Assembly: GCA_965221595.1 (NCBI GenBank) | Contig: OZ244900.1 | Coordinates: forward strand, 1,054,001 to 1,118,000 | DNA: 64,000 nucleotides | Reading direction: 5' to 3' | Source: JAAXGX01 sp965221595 | GTDB lineage: Bacteria; Acidobacteriota; Vicinamibacteria; Vicinamibacterales; UBA8438 | Part shown: piece after piece, positions 47,580 to 56,400 of the stretch | Layout of the letters: the number at the start of each line of letters is the position of its first letter | Position numbering within the stretch: the stretch's first letter is position 1 | Notes under the pieces: model-generated | What the model saw: only the letters and a program-made list of their open reading frames with translations | The model's database searches: none | What the model was told of the DNA's origin: nothing | Position numbers and translations under genes: made by a program

Positions 47580-48638
47580 CTACCTGCCCTCGGCGGCCGC
47601 CTCGGAAGCCATCCGCTCGAGGTTGCGGTTGATCTCGAGGATGTGGCGGATGTCGTAGTTGCCCTCGTGGCAGCCGTATTCGTACATCGGCCCCTCGGTC
47701 CTGACCATCGGCACCTCGGCGCTCCACGAGCTCGTCCAGGTCGTCGGATCGTCGATGGTGAACTCGTAGTGGATCAGGTCCTCGGCGACCCGCGTGAAGC
47801 GCTCGACGACTTGCCGGAACTGGTTCGAGCCGCGGTAGTTCCTGCGCGCAATGAAGTTCTTCGACTCGACCACCAGCGTGTCCCCCTCCCACCAGCCGCG
47901 CGAGTCGCCGCCGAACTGGCGGACGGACTCGGGCAGGTGCGGGCGCCCGTCGAGCGGGATGATGCGCGGCAGCGTGGTGCCCAGCTCGGTGAAGACCACG
48001 ACATGGTCCCGGGTCTGGAAGATCTGGTGGATGTCGTTGTAGGACGGCGGCAGAATGGGCGGTCCCTCGTGCCGCCAGGCGATGCAGCGCTCGGGCAGCG
48101 GCCGGGTCTCGTAGCTGTCGAACACGTTGCGCATCGCGGCCTCGTGGGCGATGCGTGCGGCGCCCGCCTCCGTCAGGGGCGGAATGCGGCCGTTGGGCGG
48201 ATCCGTGACCAGCGAGGTCCGCCGGCTCGACAGACCCTTCGGGACCGGCGTGCGCAGCCAGACCTGGTTGTCGTAGTGCACATACGAGGCATCGCGGTTC
48301 TCCTGGTACAACGCCTCTTCCCGCTGCGCGTCGTCCTCGATGGCGATGGCGTCGCGCCGCAGCGGGTCGACGCCATCGGCCGTGAGCTGCCGCTGCAGCT
48401 CAGCGACCTCCTCGTCGGTGAAGAACTCCTTGTCGGCCAGGTGCTCCGGGCGCTCGACGGGCGTGAAGGTCTGGGTCGTCCAGTAGCCCTGCAGGTCCGG
48501 GTGCCCGTCGGGCGTGCGCGGCAGGGTCCACGCCGCCGATCCGTCCGTGTCGCCTTCGACCTGCGCCGCCGCGGAGACGGGCGCGAGCAACGCGATTGCC
48601 ACGAGCGCTGCCGATGCAGAAAGAACGGACTGACGCAT
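47580..48638 (-). CDS. Secreted WTPPRT/CHEGN family protein, paralogue 4
   Basis: 352 residues. The signal peptide SAALVAIALLAPVSAAAQ is followed by WTLPRTPDGHPDLQGYWTTQ, LRTPVPKGLSSRRTSLVTDP, YNDIHQIFQTRDHVVVFTEL, WEGDTLVVESKNF and YEYGCHEGNYDIRHILEINR. It is very close to paralogue 5 along its whole length, which implies recent duplication. The ribosome binding site GGGGAGGATCAC matches those of its tandem neighbours. Function unknown. Confidence 0.88.
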   Translation of the reverse strand: MRQSVLSASAALVAIALLAPVSAAAQVEGDTDGSAAWTLPRTPDGHPDLQGYWTTQTFTPVERPEHLADKEFFTDEEVAELQRQLTADGVDPLRRDAIAIEDDAQREEALYQENRDASYVHYDNQVWLRTPVPKGLSSRRTSLVTDPPNGRIPPLTEAGAARIAHEAAMRNVFDSYETRPLPERCIAWRHEGPPILPPSYNDIHQIFQTRDHVVVFTELGTTLPRIIPLDGRPHLPESVRQFGGDSRGWWEGDTLVVESKNFIARRNYRGSNQFRQVVERFTRVAEDLIHYEFTIDDPTTWTSSWSAEVPMVRTEGPMYEYGCHEGNYDIRHILEINRNLERMASEAAAEGR

Positions 48639-48750
48639 GTGATCCTCCCCTGGCTACCCGCCGCCGGATACGCGAGTATGACGCCTGCGCGGGACCGGTG
48701 CAAGCAGGCGCCGCACCGGCCTGCAACCGGACTGCGCAAGGTCGCGCAGC

Positions 48751-49815
48751 CTACTTCGAGGTCGCGGCTGCCGCCGCCTCGGCCGCCTGGCGTTCGAGGT
48801 TGCGGTTGATCTCGAGAATGTGGCGGATGTCGTGGTTGCCCTCGTGGCAGCCGTATTCGTACATCGGCCCCTCGGTCCTGACCATCGGCACCTCGGCGCT
48901 CCAGGGGCTCGTCCAGGTGGTCGGATCGTCGACGGTGACCTCGTACCGAATCAGGTCCTCGTCCACGCGCGTGAAGCGCTCCACGACGTGCCGGAACTGG
49001 TTCGAGCCGCGGTAGTTGCGGCGCGCGACGAAGTTCTTCGTCTCGACGACCAGCGTGTCGCCTTCCCAACGGGCACGCGCGCTGCCGCCGAACTGACGCA
49101 AGGCCGCGGGCAGGTGCGGCCGGTCGTCGAGCGGCAGGATGCGCGGCAGGCCGGTCCCGAGCTCGGTGAACACCACGACATGGTCCCGCGTCTGGAAAAT
49201 CTGGTGGATGTCGTTGTAGGCCGGGGGCAGCATCGGCGGCCCCTCGTGGGTCCAGATGACGCAGCGCTCCATCAGCGGCCGCGTCTCGTAGCTATCGAAC
49301 ACGTTGCGCATGGCGCGCTCGTGCGCGACGCGGGCCGCGCCCTGCGGCGTCATGGCAGGCATGCGGCCGTTGCGCGGATAGGTGAGCAGGGAGGTCCGGC
49401 GGCTCGACAGGCCCTTGGGCACCGGCGTGCGCAGCCAGACCTGGTTGTCGTAATGGACGTACGACGCGTCGCGGTTCTCCTGGTAGAGCGCCTCCTCGCG
49501 GACGTTGGGATCCTCGATCTCGACGGCGTCGCGCCGCAGCGGATCGACGCCGTCGGCCGTGAGCTGCCGCTGCAGCAGCGCCAGCTCCTCGTCCGTGAAG
49601 AACTCCTGGTCGGCCAGTCGCTCAGGCCGCTCCAGCGGCGTGAACGTCTGGGTCGTCCAGTAGCCCTGCAGGTCCGGCTGCCCGTCCGGCGTGCGCGGCA
49701 GCGTCCAGGCCGCGTCGTCCGCGGTTTCCTGGGCCTGGGCCGTCCCCACGGCGGCAACCGACGTCAACGCGGCAATCGTGACTACGGCGACGAGCGCGGC
49801 AAGGCTGTGGCGCAT
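48751..49815 (-). CDS. Secreted WTPPRT/CHEGN family protein, paralogue 5
   Basis: 354 residues from the ATG at 49815, preceded by GGGAGGGTCAG. Signal peptide LAALVAVVTIAALTSVAAVG. It shares with paralogue 4 nearly identical blocks such as FTDEELALLQRQLTADGVDP and YQENRDASYVHYDNQVWLRT, and ends YEYGCHEGNHDIRHILEINR. First gene of the tandem trio. The open frame runs on upstream but there it is antisense of the next gene. Function unknown. Confidence 0.88.
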   Translation of the reverse strand: MRHSLAALVAVVTIAALTSVAAVGTAQAQETADDAAWTLPRTPDGQPDLQGYWTTQTFTPLERPERLADQEFFTDEELALLQRQLTADGVDPLRRDAVEIEDPNVREEALYQENRDASYVHYDNQVWLRTPVPKGLSSRRTSLLTYPRNGRMPAMTPQGAARVAHERAMRNVFDSYETRPLMERCVIWTHEGPPMLPPAYNDIHQIFQTRDHVVVFTELGTGLPRILPLDDRPHLPAALRQFGGSARARWEGDTLVVETKNFVARRNYRGSNQFRHVVERFTRVDEDLIRYEVTVDDPTTWTSPWSAEVPMVRTEGPMYEYGCHEGNHDIRHILEINRNLERQAAEAAAAATSK

Positions 49816-49851
49816 CTGACCCTCCCTGGTCGCGTCCAAGCTGGCCCGAAC

Positions 49852-49857
49852 AGTATA
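49852..49857 (-). promoter_or_regulatory. -10 element upstream of the tandem trio
   Basis: TATACT on the minus strand, 36 bp before the paralogue 5 ATG and ahead of its ribosome binding site. The -35 is not clear. Confidence 0.4.
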
Positions 49858-49970
49858 CCGCCGTGGACCTTCGCAATTCGCATGCGGTTGCCGTCGGTGC
49901 ATCCCCCGCCCGGACGGAGCGGCCCGTCCCGGTGTGGTCCGATGGCCGCGCACGCGGTCGCGGTGGGCTG

Positions 49971-50810
49971 TCAGAATCGATAGCTCACCCGCGAGGTCGC
50001 CTGGGCCATGTCGAGGGCGTCGAAGCTGCGGAAGACTCGCAGCCAGCGCAGGTCCACGCCGACGCCGAGTCCGCGCCACAGCCGCACGTCCACGCCGCCG
50101 CCGACAACCAGGCTCAAGCCGATCTCGGAGCGCCCGGGCCCGGGCCAGAACGTGGTGTCGACGACACGGCCCGCCGCGCCGCCGTAGCGCGCATTCTGCA
50201 ACCGTCGCGCCCCCGCCGAGGCCAACGGGATCCAGGGAATGGGATCGGCGACGAGGGTGAAACGCTCGGTCACGCGACTCACGCCGCCGCCGCCCGTCAG
50301 GTACGGAAATAGACGGCCGTCCGCAACCGGAAACTCCACCGTGAAGCGCGTCAGGAACGTCGTCACGTCGCGACCCCGGTCCTCGATCCCGATCGGCGGG
50401 ACCACGCTGACCGGTGTCACGTTGTCGCCCGCGCCGAGTGGTGGATAGTCTTCCGGGAGCGCGCCGCCCGCATATCGCGCGCCGAGCGCCGCCACCCCGT
50501 CGAACCAGGGCCAGGACTCGCCGCCGCCGCCGTCGCCCGACAGGTGCGTCACCTCGACGTCGAGGCCGAGATGCCGCGTGAGCCGCAGACCCGCGCCGGC
50601 CCCGGTCGCGAGGTACGTGCCGCCGCCGACCCCCCCGCCCACCATCCCGAAGACGCGCCCGCCCGTGTCCCCGCCGGGCTGCTGGGCGCCGGCCGGCGCC
50701 GCCGCCAAGCCGAGCAGGGCGATCGCCCCGATCGCCACGCAGTGCATCCGAGAGGCGCACAGCCTGCGCCCGAGCCGGCCTGAACTGACCAGCGGTTCGT
50801 TGTTCATCAT
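49971..50810 (-). CDS. Outer-membrane beta-barrel protein
   Basis: About 279 residues from the ATG at 50810; a start at 50846 would fall inside the repeats described next. Signal peptide CVAIGAIALLGLAAAPAGAQ. Strands alternate hydrophobic and polar residues, and the protein ends ATSRVSYRF, the terminal aromatic typical of Bam substrates. Glycine-rich turns suggest an OmpA-like or OmpW-like eight-strand barrel. No ribosome binding site is visible at any candidate start. Confidence 0.75.
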   Translation of the reverse strand: MMNNEPLVSSGRLGRRLCASRMHCVAIGAIALLGLAAAPAGAQQPGGDTGGRVFGMVGGGVGGGTYLATGAGAGLRLTRHLGLDVEVTHLSGDGGGGESWPWFDGVAALGARYAGGALPEDYPPLGAGDNVTPVSVVPPIGIEDRGRDVTTFLTRFTVEFPVADGRLFPYLTGGGGVSRVTERFTLVADPIPWIPLASAGARRLQNARYGGAAGRVVDTTFWPGPGRSEIGLSLVVGGGVDVRLWRGLGVGVDLRWLRVFRSFDALDMAQATSRVSYRF

Positions 50811-50821
50811 GTCTGTTTCAT

Positions 50822-50861
50822 CACATTCGACGTTCGCGTTCAGCACATTCGACCGTTCGCG
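50822..50861. repeat. Two tandem 17/18-bp repeats upstream of the beta-barrel gene
   Basis: CACATTCGACGTTCGCG (50822-50838) recurs as CACATTCGACCGTTCGCG (50844-50861), 22 bp apart, or two helical turns. The position 12-51 bp upstream of the ATG suggests an operator for a regulator binding one face of the helix. Confidence 0.45.
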
Positions 50862-51345
50862 GACCGAACCATGCCACTTCTGATGCCCATGCCATTATGT
50901 ACCGATATCCGACTGCCGGGTCGCGACCGAGGCCCGAACGGTTTGTCCTGCCGGTCCGGGGCAGACGAGATGGATCGGGGTTTCGGCGTGCGACTCGACT
51001 CGTCCGCTATCACGACCAGCCCCTGCCCCGCGCGCTGCTGCAGCTCCGGGACGGTGGACCTGACGGCATCCCCGTGCCGCAACGCGAGTGTCGTTCCGCT
51101 GCTGGATCTGCCGCGGCACTGAGACGCTCGTCTCGGCAACGCGACGCGACTGAGGTTGGATTCGGATGTTGACGCACTGGTCGTGGCGGACGGCCGTCCG
51201 GGCGGTTTCCGCAAGTGGGCAATGCTTGCGCTGTTGAGAAGGTGTTGGTCCTCGTTTCGTAGTGCCCGGCGACGGCCCGCGGTCGACACGACCGCGCCGT
51301 CGTGCGGAGCCCGGAAGAGCTCCTGCAGCGCTCGATGGTTGGCGC
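50862..51345. other. Non-coding stretch without a recognised gene
   Basis: About 480 bases between the beta-barrel protein and the DUF222/HNH gene. Short ORFs exist on both strands, but none has a ribosome binding site or a recognisable family. It may be decayed DNA at the edge of an accessory region. No terminal repeats, tRNA or CRISPR repeats seen. Confidence 0.5.
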
Positions 51346-53220
51346 CTACCCGCCCCTACGTCGCCACAGGACGCTGACGGCCCAGTCGACGTCGAGACGC
51401 TCGCCGCGCCAAGCCGGTGTCGCCGTGTGCGGGCCCAGCCGGATGCCCGCACGCCCGAGCCGCGCCGTCACCGGTGCCAGCGGTACGCCGGTCACGGTCG
51501 GCGGCGCGGGCGCCTCCGGCAGCGGCTCGCCGTCCGGCCGGACGAAGTGCGCCTCGCCGTCGTCGCCGAGCGTGACCCCGAAGCCTTCCTCGTGCACGGC
51601 GCGATGATGCCGCCGGCAGAGGAGCACCAGGTTGTCGAGTGCCGTCGTCCCGCCGTGCGCCCAATGGCGGATGTGGTGGCCATCGCAGCGAGTGGCGGTG
51701 CAGCCGGGGAAGCGGCAGTGCCGGTCGCGGGCGGCCAGCGCGCGCCGCAGCGCCGGCGAGAGGGTGCGCGTCCCGCGGCCGACGCTGAGGACCTCGCCGG
51801 CTGGCCCGTGGTGCAGGGTGACCTTGGCGGCGTCGCAGGCCAGCCGCCGGGCCGTCTCGGCGGAGACGCGGATGCCGCCGGCCTCGTCGAGCGCGGACTG
51901 GCCGCGGGTTGGGGCAGCAGGCCGCTCTGTTGCCGGCTTCGCCGTCGCCGGCTGCGGCGCGTCGGCGCACGGCGGGTTGGGGGGTTGCGTGACGGCCGAC
52001 GCGGTCCCCGCCAAGCCCACGCGTGGTGCGGTGGGGCTGGACGCGGGCTGCGCCGTCGCCGCCGCGTCGGAGCGCAGCGGGACGGGGGGTTGCGCAGTCA
52101 CGGCCGGGGCCGTCTCGTCCGCCGCCGCGTCCATAGCTTCGTCCGCTGTCTCGTCCGAACCCGCGTTGCACCGCCCGTACGTTCCCGCGGGAACGTACGG
52201 TGCCCGAGTCGCGGGGCCGTCCGTGGTCATCGCGGCCTCGTTCCGGTCATCGGTGCGGCCGCCCAGGCGCGGCGGGGTCCGGGCGTCGGGTTCGTCGCTT
52301 GCCCCGGTGCCCGTGTCGCCGGGTCCGTCGCTTGGACATGGCTCTGTCGCGGCCGCCTCGGGCCGATCGGCGTCGTCGGCAGTCAGGGTGTCGGCGTCCA
52401 CGTGGACGACCACCTGGTAGCGGTCGCCGGCCGTGCCCTTGTCGAGGCCGCCGGCCAGCGCGCACTCGGCCACGGTGCCCAGCGCGTCCGCCCGCCGCTG
52501 CGAGACATTCGGTGCCATGCCATCTGTGGTGTCCGCGGCGGCTCCGTCTGCATCCACCGGGCTCGGCGCCGCGTCCAGGGCGGCATCGAGCGCCCGCCGC
52601 AGCACGGCACCCACCTCGGGCGTCAGCCGGCCGCGGACCACGACCATGCCGTCGTCGTCCACCCAGGTGTCGAGGGCGCGCGAGTCGTGCTGCTGGCGGT
52701 CTTCTGCTGCCTCGGCTGCGCGGTCGACTCGCCGCCAGGAGCGGACGATCTGCTCGACGTGGGCTGCGGTGCCTGCGAGGGCGAGGTCGAGCAGGTCCTG
52801 CTCGGTCTCGGGGGTGGCCACACGGGTGACGGCGCGGACCTTCGAGTAGGAGACCTTGCCGCGCTGCATGGCGGCGCTCAGGAGCGGCAGGTCGGCGAGG
52901 GCGCGCGCCACGCGGACGTGTTCGCGTGCCGGTCCGGGTGCGAGTCCGATGCGCCAGCTCAGCCAGTGGGCGCAGGAGGCGAAGTCTTCCCAGGCGGAGC
53001 GCTCGTCGAACTGGCGGATGAGGACGAGCAGCTCGTAGGTGGCAGCCTGGATGCAGGCGGCCGCCTCGGCGATGCGGTTGCCGAGGACTTCGTTGCTCGG
53101 CTCGGGCTCCTGCACGGGCATGAGAGGCGGAAGCAGTGGCCTGGGCAGGCTTGCCGCGGTGGCAACCGGGACCGGCAGGGGGGACGACGAGGCGGGAGCG
53201 GGGCTGGCAGCAGCAGGCAT
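51346..53220 (-). CDS. DUF222 / HNH endonuclease domain protein (13E12-like)
   Basis: 624 residues. An N-terminal DUF222 helical domain occupies about 40-215 (WEDFASCAHWLSWRIGLAPGPAREHVRVAR, in part SWRIGLAPGPAREHVRVAR). A long low-complexity Ala/Pro/Thr/Asp-rich middle spans about 225-430. RVSAETARRLACDA and an HNH nuclease follow near 500-540 (CRFPGCTATRCDGHH, CRRHHRAVHEEGFG). The family resembles the mycobacterial 13E12 repeat and behaves as a mobile-like multicopy gene. TACAAT lies 6 bp before the ATG with no ribosome binding site. A 26-bp palindrome lies inside the middle region. Confidence 0.88.
   Translation of the reverse strand: MPAAASPAPASSSPLPVPVATAASLPRPLLPPLMPVQEPEPSNEVLGNRIAEAAACIQAATYELLVLIRQFDERSAWEDFASCAHWLSWRIGLAPGPAREHVRVARALADLPLLSAAMQRGKVSYSKVRAVTRVATPETEQDLLDLALAGTAAHVEQIVRSWRRVDRAAEAAEDRQQHDSRALDTWVDDDGMVVVRGRLTPEVGAVLRRALDAALDAAPSPVDADGAAADTTDGMAPNVSQRRADALGTVAECALAGGLDKGTAGDRYQVVVHVDADTLTADDADRPEAAATEPCPSDGPGDTGTGASDEPDARTPPRLGGRTDDRNEAAMTTDGPATRAPYVPAGTYGRCNAGSDETADEAMDAAADETAPAVTAQPPVPLRSDAAATAQPASSPTAPRVGLAGTASAVTQPPNPPCADAPQPATAKPATERPAAPTRGQSALDEAGGIRVSAETARRLACDAAKVTLHHGPAGEVLSVGRGTRTLSPALRRALAARDRHCRFPGCTATRCDGHHIRHWAHGGTTALDNLVLLCRRHHRAVHEEGFGVTLGDDGEAHFVRPDGEPLPEAPAPPTVTGVPLAPVTARLGRAGIRLGPHTATPAWRGERLDVDWAVSVLWRRRGG
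52175..52200. repeat. 26-bp perfect palindrome inside the HNH gene
   Basis: CCGTACGTTCCCG followed immediately by its exact reverse complement, with no loop. It is read in frame as part of APYVPAGTYG in the low-complexity linker. A perfect dyad this long is not expected by chance in coding DNA. Confidence 0.85.
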
Positions 53221-53226
53221 ACGTCC

Positions 53227-53232
53227 ATTGTA
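53227..53232 (-). promoter_or_regulatory. -10 element of the DUF222/HNH gene
   Basis: TACAAT on the minus strand, 6 bp before the ATG at 53220, in an AT-rich patch. Suggests a leaderless transcript. Confidence 0.35.
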
Positions 53233-53487
53233 AGCCCCGTTTTATTAACCGCTTGCACGGCTCCAGGATGGCCGATCGGGCCGCGTGGCAGCGTCGCGCC
53301 CTACCCGGCCGGCGACTGGCTCTCAGAGCCCGGCCAGGGCGCTCGGAGGGGCTATTCTGAGGCCACTCGGACTGGAAGGCACCGGGCCTCCTGGAAGGTT
53401 GTCAAGCGAAAAATGTAGGTGGACGAAAAAAGCTGCCGGCCGCTGCTTCGAGACGGCGGCATCCGCGATGCGGCGCTCGACCTGCCG

Positions 53488-56400
53488 CTATCGCCGAGCA
53501 GCCAGCCGGTGGAACCTGCGGTACCGTGCATCGCCGATCAGCGCCGGCTCCGCCTCTCCGAGCAGGGTGAGCAGCGACGACAACCCATAGGGCGCGACCG
53601 CTGTCTCTTCCGGCACGACGCGATTCAGGAGGTCAAGCGTCGGCTGCGGGAAGTGCTTCGCCAGCTGCTCGATGGCCTCACCGGCCAGCGCGACCTGCCA
53701 CGGGTCGACGGCGACAAGGTGGTCACGGACAACATCGAGCACGTTCGGAAACGAATCCTCGGCCTTCTCGAGCAGCGACAGCCACGCTTCTGTAGTCTCG
53801 CTCGTCTGGTACGTGCGCTCGTTCGGCCAGACCCGCTGGATGAACGACACGACGAGCTTGCTCCATCCGTCATCGTATTGCGCACCGACCTGACTCAGCA
53901 CCCAGATCACGTGCTGACGACCCTTCCCGTTGATCTTCCGCAAACAATCGCGCGCCTCCTCGAACGAGAGTCGCGGTCCGTCGTCTCCCGCGAGCAGCGA
54001 CGCCTCAACGATCCAGCAGCAGTACTGTTTCGTCTCGTCCGTTGAGGTCCACGTGTACATCCCGGACGGCAGGGCGAGAAAGCTGGCCTTGATGGCGTCG
54101 AAGACAGGCTGGACATGCCGCCAGGGCTGCCACAGAATCCCGCTCCAGGCGGACTTGCTATGGGCGTGATCCAGGTGGAACCAGGGGATCATGTTGACGG
54201 CTACCCAAGCGCAGTCCAGGTGATTCAACCGGCCGATTCGCCTGCTCAGAATGCAGACGGCATGACCTGCTCCTTCGCCGGGCGCCGTCAACAGCCGCTC
54301 CAAGCGGGTCTTGAAGTCCTGCGGAAGTTCCGCGCCCTTCTCGATGTTACCGGCCGCAAGCACCTTCAGCAGCCCCTCGGCAGCCTTGCCGATTGGTGCC
54401 TCGATCGCGTCCGTGTACGTCGGCTCCTGAACCGGTTCCCTGCCGATCGTTTGTATGCCCGACGCGCCCTCCGTCGTTGCCGAGCCGCCGGACACAAGAC
54501 ACTCGACAATGTGGTCGAACACACCGTACGCAAGCCCTTGGTCGTCGGCAGCAACGCCGGGAAACTGGTCTCGCAGCCACGTCCCGAGTTCGTACCGCAG
54601 CTCGACGATTGTCGAGCACGGCAGTCGGCTGAGCAGAACAAGCAACAACTTCGTCGCGCGCCGCGGGGCGCAGTTGGGCCAGTGGAGTATCGCCGACCTC
54701 CAGAGATCTTTCGGGAACTCTTTTTGGCCGGCGCTAGCAAGCGCCAAGATCGCGCGGCGCGGACGGCTCTCGACGAGTCCGACGAATGGCCTGTTCTCGA
54801 CGGACGGATCCCCGAAAGTACCCGAACGCTCCCGTGCTACCTCGGCAATCTTCGGGATCGGCACCCCGTCCAGCACGGATGCATCCTCGTTCGTCCCAAC
54901 CCAATATGCGCGAGCGACGTTCGTCGACACCGCGTCGTCTACCCAGCCGCCTCGCCACGCTGGAAGACTGCTCTTCAGAGTCGTCCACTCTGCATGCAGA
55001 CTGGCAGGGAATGTGCAACCCTCCTTCAGGAGCCACCCGAATCGGATCGCGGCGGTTTTACTGCGAAACGTGCGTTCCGCTTCATCGTCATCCTGGCGTG
55101 CGGGCGGACCATTCAGGATGCGGCGACCGATGAAGTCCCGCCGCTCGGCCGCAAAGTCGGTCCACCGGTCTCGCAGCAGGAACATCAGCTCTCTCCGATG
55201 CTCGGAACGCCGAGGCTCGGCTTGCCAGAACTGTGCATCCGAGAGGTCGAGCACTCGTTTCGCAGCCTCGTCGCCGGAGAACAACTCCCGCTTGTTCCAC
55301 ACGTAGAGCCGCAGTCGGTCGAAGATGAGCGGATCGGGATCGGGCCACAGGGCGATGTGTCGGCCAAGCCGGTCCCGCGCCACCGCCACCACCGCCAGCC
55401 GATCCAGCAGCTCGCGGAACCAGCGGACGTACTCGTCCTGCTCAATCAGAAGAAGGTGTTCACTGTCCTCCGTCGGATAGAACGTCTGCAGGTCGAATAT
55501 TGTCGTTGCGAACTCGCCGATCTCCCGGAGCCGCTCGGAAGCCCGCATGAGGTTCCGCTCGAGTGCCGCGTAAACCGAGTCCAAGGCACTGTCGGCAACA
55601 GTCGGTAGATCTTTCCCGAGTGCCGGAAAACTCACGTTGAACGTGGCCACGTTCTTCCACCTGACCGTCGACCAGTTGTCGGACGACTGCCGGACGAGAT
55701 CAGCGAGATCGTCCCGTGCGTTGACAGCGAAGACCGGCTCCGTCGCAGCCTCGAACGCGCGAATTACACCGGATGTCCACCCATGATTCTTGATGCGACG
55801 CTGAACGTCGGACAACTTCGGGTCAAGGTTGATGGATCGCGGTAACCCGCTTTCGAGAGCCTCGAAGAGAATCATCCATCCGTGTCGGGCATGATCATCG
55901 AGGGCAGCGTCGTCCTCCACGGCCTGCTTGAGCATCCCGTGCAGTTGCGGATGCAGCGCGGGTTGCCTAGCAACCCACCACGCCAAGGCCGGGTCGTGCA
56001 CGCACGACTTCAGCCAGCGGGCAAGGTGATGCAACCGCCGCGGCATCGGATCGGCCGGCGGCGATACGCCGGACAGGCGCTGCCAGCGGTCGACGCTGTC
56101 GTCCCCGTGGTGCCAAGCGATCAGGTCGTCACCCGGCCAACCCTCCCGCTGGTTGTCCCCACCCGGTCGCGGGGGATCGTCATCGAGACCGTATGCCTCG
56201 AGAGGATCGAACGTGTTCGCCTCTTCGCCGACCCTTTTCCGCGGCTCGGCGTAACGGCAGGCTGCATCGAACACACACAGCCACTCCGCGGGGGGCGCGG
56301 GTTGCCGATCGGCGAACTGCTTGGCGCCGATCGACGTCCTGACGAGATGCGCCACGATCCCTCTTTCGTGCGGTGCCAACTCTCGCGGTCCCTTCGCACT

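Noticed and set aside
50862..51345. Several overlapping ORFs of 70-180 codons that might be a decayed transposase
   Set aside because: No transposase motif, terminal inverted repeats or target duplication could be seen on either strand.
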